A stretch of DNA of 8,622 bases. Origin: Candidatus Marinamargulisbacteria bacterium SCGC AAA071-K20 (lineage in GTDB: Bacteria; Margulisbacteria; Marinamargulisbacteria; GCA-2716485; AAA071-K20). Of the stretch, positions 6,427-8,622 are shown piece after piece. The notes beneath the pieces were generated by a model. It worked only from the letters and a program-made list of their open reading frames with translations. It ran no database searches and was not told the DNA's origin. Both the position numbers and the translations under genes were made by a program. Location of the stretch: the NCBI GenBank assembly GCA_003265975.1, contig QFBU01000053.1:1-8622 (forward strand), written 5' to 3'. Positions within the stretch are counted from its first letter, which is position 1, and each line of letters opens with the position of its first letter.

Positions 6427-7629
6427 TTTAGGTCTATAAAGCTTAACCTTGGGGGCTAAGTACTTTTGCCAGGGAATTTGAACCAAGTCGCCTGCCTTCC
6501 CTTTTGTAGTTAAGGTTCCGTCTAAACAAACGATTTTAGAAATAGTTATTTCTTTTTCAAGACCCTTGGGGTTTTTAAGAGTAATGGTTTCTCCTGTATG
6601 TAAGTCGGTCTCAAGTTCTATTGTTACAATATCTTCTTTAATACTATCTAAGATCGTACCTACCGGTTCAGCCTTCAAATCAATGTGTTTTTTACGTCTA
6701 ATCTGATCGGTCTTATTGACTTTAAAAAAACCAGGTCGCTGTGGTCGAGTAGACACCGCTTCAAGGCTTTTAAAGTCTGAGTCACTCACTGTCCAGTTAT
6801 TATTTTCAATAATTGCATTTCTTGCCGCTGTGTACAATTTTAAGCTCGTTTTAAAATAGGCTTCGCTTTCTCCTCTACAATCAATCAGCCATCCCTTGAT
6901 ATTTAACTTATAAAGTTCTTTTATTGATTTTAAAAGACATCTATCAAAATACAGGTACATAAAATGACCGTGGATATTATCATAAAAATTAAAATTTCGT
7001 CCTAAATATTGATCATCTTGTGCAATGCGCTTTATCGTTTCTTTGCTCTCTGCTGTTTTGTTTTGGTCAAGGCCAGTCAAAAAACGACGATTTGAGTATT
7101 GAATTAAAAGAGGTCCTTGAACTTGTACTTCTAGTTCGGTGTTAAGTGTGTCAGACATGCTTTGAATGTTATTTATAGACACATCATTGCTTATAACTTG
7201 TCTCACAGTAATTGATTGATAAAATTCCATGCTTTTAATATTTTGGTTACCCATTTCAAAAGCAAGTTCAATAGTTGAGCTAGGGTAGTTCTGTTTAAAA
7301 AATGGAATTAGACCTGGATCTTGAACTCTAATTCGATTCAATTGGTATTTTTTAAGGGTAGAAATAAAGTCTAGGAGTAGGTCTTCATGTCTGTGATGCA
7401 TCAAAATATCGCAATTGACGCTAATTAAAATCGTAGGTTCTAACTGACGGGCCTCAATAGCTAGCAATCCTAGTTTCTCAAAGTGAGGAATGTCAAAGTC
7501 ATTAGTGTAAGACCTAATCGACAATTTAGAGTCGTCTAGTATTATGTGATCGATTCCATGGCGTATCGCAATTAATAATTGAGCCTGATTTCCAACAAAA
7601 GTTGTGATATTTGGCTTTAAAAGTTCCAT
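6424..7629 (-). CDS. U32-family peptidase-like protein (divergent signature)
   Basis: The 401-residue protein has the architecture of the U32 (YegQ/RlhA-like) family. Its N-terminal alpha/beta region is KPNITTFVGNQAQLLIAIRHGIDHIILDD. The signature-equivalent segment is ELEVQVQGPLLIQYSNRRFL at about residues 165-184. A later helix-rich region contains LYTAARNAI, and a beta-rich C-terminal domain lies from about residue 298 (RPGFFKVNKTD through VGTILDSI to GDLVQIPW). Classical members carry E-x-F/V-x-x-G-x-x-C-x-x-x-x-G-x-C in the signature. Here both Cys positions and the second Gly are replaced, so Fe-S or canonical protease/hydroxylase chemistry may differ. Members act in tRNA or rRNA modification or as collagenase-like proteases. 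I would not assign one. There is no signal peptide. The ATG at 7629 has no ribosome binding site and closely follows an extended -10. Confidence 0.8.
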   Translation of the reverse strand: MELLKPNITTFVGNQAQLLIAIRHGIDHIILDDSKLSIRSYTNDFDIPHFEKLGLLAIEARQLEPTILISVNCDILMHHRHEDLLLDFISTLKKYQLNRIRVQDPGLIPFFKQNYPSSTIELAFEMGNQNIKSMEFYQSITVRQVISNDVSINNIQSMSDTLNTELEVQVQGPLLIQYSNRRFLTGLDQNKTAESKETIKRIAQDDQYLGRNFNFYDNIHGHFMYLYFDRCLLKSIKELYKLNIKGWLIDCRGESEAYFKTSLKLYTAARNAIIENNNWTVSDSDFKSLEAVSTRPQRPGFFKVNKTDQIRRKKHIDLKAEPVGTILDSIKEDIVTIELETDLHTGETITLKNPKGLEKEITISKIVCLDGTLTTKGKAGDLVQIPWQKYLAPKVKLYRPK

Positions 7630-7636
7630 GAAATAA

Positions 7637-7645
7637 ATTATAGCA
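7637..7645 (-). promoter_or_regulatory. Extended -10 promoter for the U32-like gene
   Basis: Read on the minus strand, TGCTATAAT is a perfect TGn extended -10 with consensus TATAAT. It ends 7 bases before the ATG, so transcription should begin at or within a base or two of the start codon. No recognisable -35 lies 16-18 bases upstream, which extended -10 promoters tolerate. Confidence 0.6.
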
Positions 7646-7703
7646 CGATAGTCATGTAAGTTTTTGAAAATAATATTACAAAATTATATAAAAATAAATA
7701 AAT

Positions 7704-7733
7704 TTTACAAAAATGTAGTAATAATAATATAAC
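7704..7733 (+). promoter_or_regulatory. Candidate promoter reading toward the structured element
   Basis: TTTACA (7704-7709) and TATAAC (7728-7733) are 18 bases apart, each close to consensus. Transcription would start near 7740 and pass through the hairpin element toward cinA. The stretch is extremely AT-rich, so chance matches are easy. An alternative -10, CATAAT at 7791-7796, has no good -35. Confidence 0.35.
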
Positions 7734-7796
7734 TTACACTTATGTTAAGGCGAGAAGTTAATAACAGTGATTTTAATGGCATATATCTTGCATAAT

Positions 7797-7960
7797 GGTT
7801 TGGCAAGGTAATCAGGTACCTATGAGTATCAAGTTTCTGGTAGGTAGGTGCCCAGTCTCTTGGTACTCACAGGTAACTGAAGGCCTTCTTAAATTGATCT
7901 GAAGTATTGTTTTAGGCTGGTGTGCCCAGGGAAGATAATCAGACAAATCCGCTTTTTTTT
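7797..7960 (+). ncRNA. Unrecognised structured element: long hairpin plus small hairpin and T8 run
   Basis: Arms 7799-7840 and 7852-7893 oppose each other without a single gap. Of 42 positions, 34 pair, including 4 G-U. Paired blocks are 7799-7803/7889-7893, 7805-7809/7883-7887, 7812-7833/7859-7880 (two mismatches) and 7837-7840/7852-7855, around an 11-base loop. A second hairpin, CTGG-TGTGC-CCAG, lies at 7917-7929, and eight T follow at 7953-7960. GC content near 47% over 7801-7860 stands out against flanks that are almost all A/T. No known family (SRP RNA, tmRNA, common riboswitches) matched by eye. A distant 6S-type RNA cannot be excluded, but the large central bubble is missing. Alternatives are a cinA leader element or a palindromic repeat/MITE. 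Strand is chosen from the T8 run and is uncertain. No good stem directly precedes the T run. Confidence 0.4.
7837..7929. repeat. Two copies of a CTGGT...GTGCCCAG hairpin motif
   Basis: Copy one (7837-7855) is CTGGT, six bases, GTGCCCAG and forms the apex of the long hairpin. Copy two (7917-7929) is the same sequence without the six bases. Both keep CTGG/CCAG pairing. A second loose repeat accompanies them: GGCAAGGTAATCAGG at 7802-7816 resembles GGGAAGATAATCAGA at 7929-7943 (12 of 15 bases). Confidence 0.45.
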
Positions 7961-7961
7961 G

Positions 7962-7970
7962 TGATAAACT
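7962..7970 (+). promoter_or_regulatory. Extended -10 promoter for cinA
   Basis: TGATAAACT is a TGn extended -10 with hexamer TAAACT. It ends 7 bases before the cinA ATG, predicting a start of transcription at or next to the start codon. A weak -35-like CAGACA lies at 7940-7945. No ribosome binding site exists between the T8 run and the ATG. Confidence 0.45.
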
Positions 7971-7977
7971 AAAACTT

Positions 7978-8622
7978 ATGAAATCTATAGAATTACTAAC
8001 CATAGGTCATGAGCTTTTAGACGGACGGGTGGTCAATAAAAACGAGAGTACAATTAGCGCCTTTTTACTACAAAAGGGCCTACATGTTAAACGATCTCTC
8101 ACTATTGGCGACTATTTAGACTTAATTTCTTCCTCAATTCAAGAAGCGGCTGATAGATGTGACGTATTGATTGTTACAGGTGGGCTAGGTCCTACAGAAG
8201 ACGATATTACACGTGATGGTATAGCTAGCGCGGCAGGGCAGCCTTTAGTCTTAAATAACGACGCTTTAATCCAAATTAAAGCTTATTACCAAAATAGTAG
8301 TCGAATAATGCCCGAAAGTAACAAAAAACAAGCTTATTTTCCTGAAGGTGCTAATGTTCTTTCTAACAAACAGGGCACCGCTCCATCTTTTTATATCACC
8401 CTTAATAATTGCTTAATAGTATCGCTTCCGGGTGTTCCTAAAGAACTGCATTCTATTCTTGAAAATAGAGGTATAGAAGTGATATTTGACCATCTTAAAA
8501 TAGATATAAATGAACCAAAAGAAAGTTTAGTAAAATGTTTCGGACTTGGGGAATCTGCCATTCAAGATTTACTTAAGCAGCTATATCCACTTCCAGATGG
8601 AATTGAATTATCATTTCAATCC
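7978..8622 (+). CDS. cinA: CinA family protein, N-terminal part (3' end outside window)
   Basis: The first 215 codons are present and the frame runs off the right edge. The N-terminus MKSIELLTIGHELLDGRVVN matches the CinA/MoaB-like (MoCF) domain start. VLIVTGGLGPTEDDITRD at residues 63-80 is the family's nucleotide-binding signature, and SLPGVPKEL at 149-157 is the conserved PGVPxEL. In characterised members the N-terminal domain hydrolyses ADP-ribose or related NAD-derived compounds, and the C-terminal domain, not seen here, deamidates NMN for pyridine nucleotide recycling. The name also reflects coinduction with competence in some species. The ATG at 7978 lacks a ribosome binding site and follows an extended -10 closely, so it may be translated from a leaderless message. 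Whether the C-terminal deamidase domain exists cannot be judged. Confidence 0.93.
   Translation, partial: MKSIELLTIGHELLDGRVVNKNESTISAFLLQKGLHVKRSLTIGDYLDLISSSIQEAADRCDVLIVTGGLGPTEDDITRDGIASAAGQPLVLNNDALIQIKAYYQNSSRIMPESNKKQAYFPEGANVLSNKQGTAPSFYITLNNCLIVSLPGVPKELHSILENRGIEVIFDHLKIDINEPKESLVKCFGLGESAIQDLLKQLYPLPDGIELSFQS

Noticed and set aside
7742..7795. Possible 17-codon leader peptide before the hairpin
   Set aside because: It has no ribosome binding site, no run of regulatory codons, and a length easily reached by chance.
7797..7960. SRP RNA, tmRNA or a common riboswitch
   Set aside because: There is no GGAA-type SRP domain IV loop, no tRNA-like ends, and none of the conserved cores of the TPP, FMN, glycine, cobalamin or ZTP classes that I know.
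7812..8003. Open frame of 63 codons on the minus strand
   Set aside because: It overlaps the hairpin element and the start of cinA, and has no supporting similarity. It is an effect of the inverted repeat and non-coding sequence.

Overview
The window is AT-rich bacterial DNA (my estimate is mid-thirties percent GC) built around arginine biosynthesis. From left to right it holds the 3' end of argB, then argF, an unstable interval of about 2.3 kb (1049-3370), argG-argH-ndk, a convergent U32-family peptidase-like gene, a structured intergenic region, and the 5' part of cinA running off the right edge. I cannot place the organism with confidence. The gene families are ordinary for bacteria. An uncultured or candidate-phylum lineage is possible but is only a guess.

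The left block (1-1048) is a translationally coupled argB-argF pair sharing an ATGA overlap. ArgB phosphorylates N-acetylglutamate early in the pathway, and ArgF makes citrulline from ornithine and carbamoyl phosphate. The right block (3410-6422) holds ArgG and ArgH, which turn citrulline into arginine via argininosuccinate. It also holds ndk, one base after argH and clearly in the same transcript. argG has its own good sigma70-like promoter at 3351-3379. A single ancestral arg operon may therefore have been split by the material in between, with the distal half now driven separately.

The interval 1049-3370 contains a decayed IS630/Tc1-mariner-type transposase (C-terminal catalytic half only, frameshifted), an unrecognised 297-residue ORF with a TTG start and a clear ribosome binding site, and a run of about 680 bases in one reading frame broken by two in-frame TAA codons. 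It looks like an accessory or decaying insertion zone.

On the right, the U32-like gene (6424-7629, minus strand) ends one base from ndk, tail to tail. Its promoter and that of cinA diverge. Both starts lack a Shine-Dalgarno sequence and sit about 7 bases after an extended -10 element, which suggests leaderless mRNAs. Between them, at 7797-7960, lies a GC-richer element. Its core is a gap-free inverted repeat in which 34 of 42 opposed positions pair. It is followed by a second small hairpin that reuses the apical motif, then a T8 run. This is the most interesting signal in the window. It could be an unrecognised small RNA, a cis-regulatory leader of cinA, or a palindromic repeat or MITE-like element.
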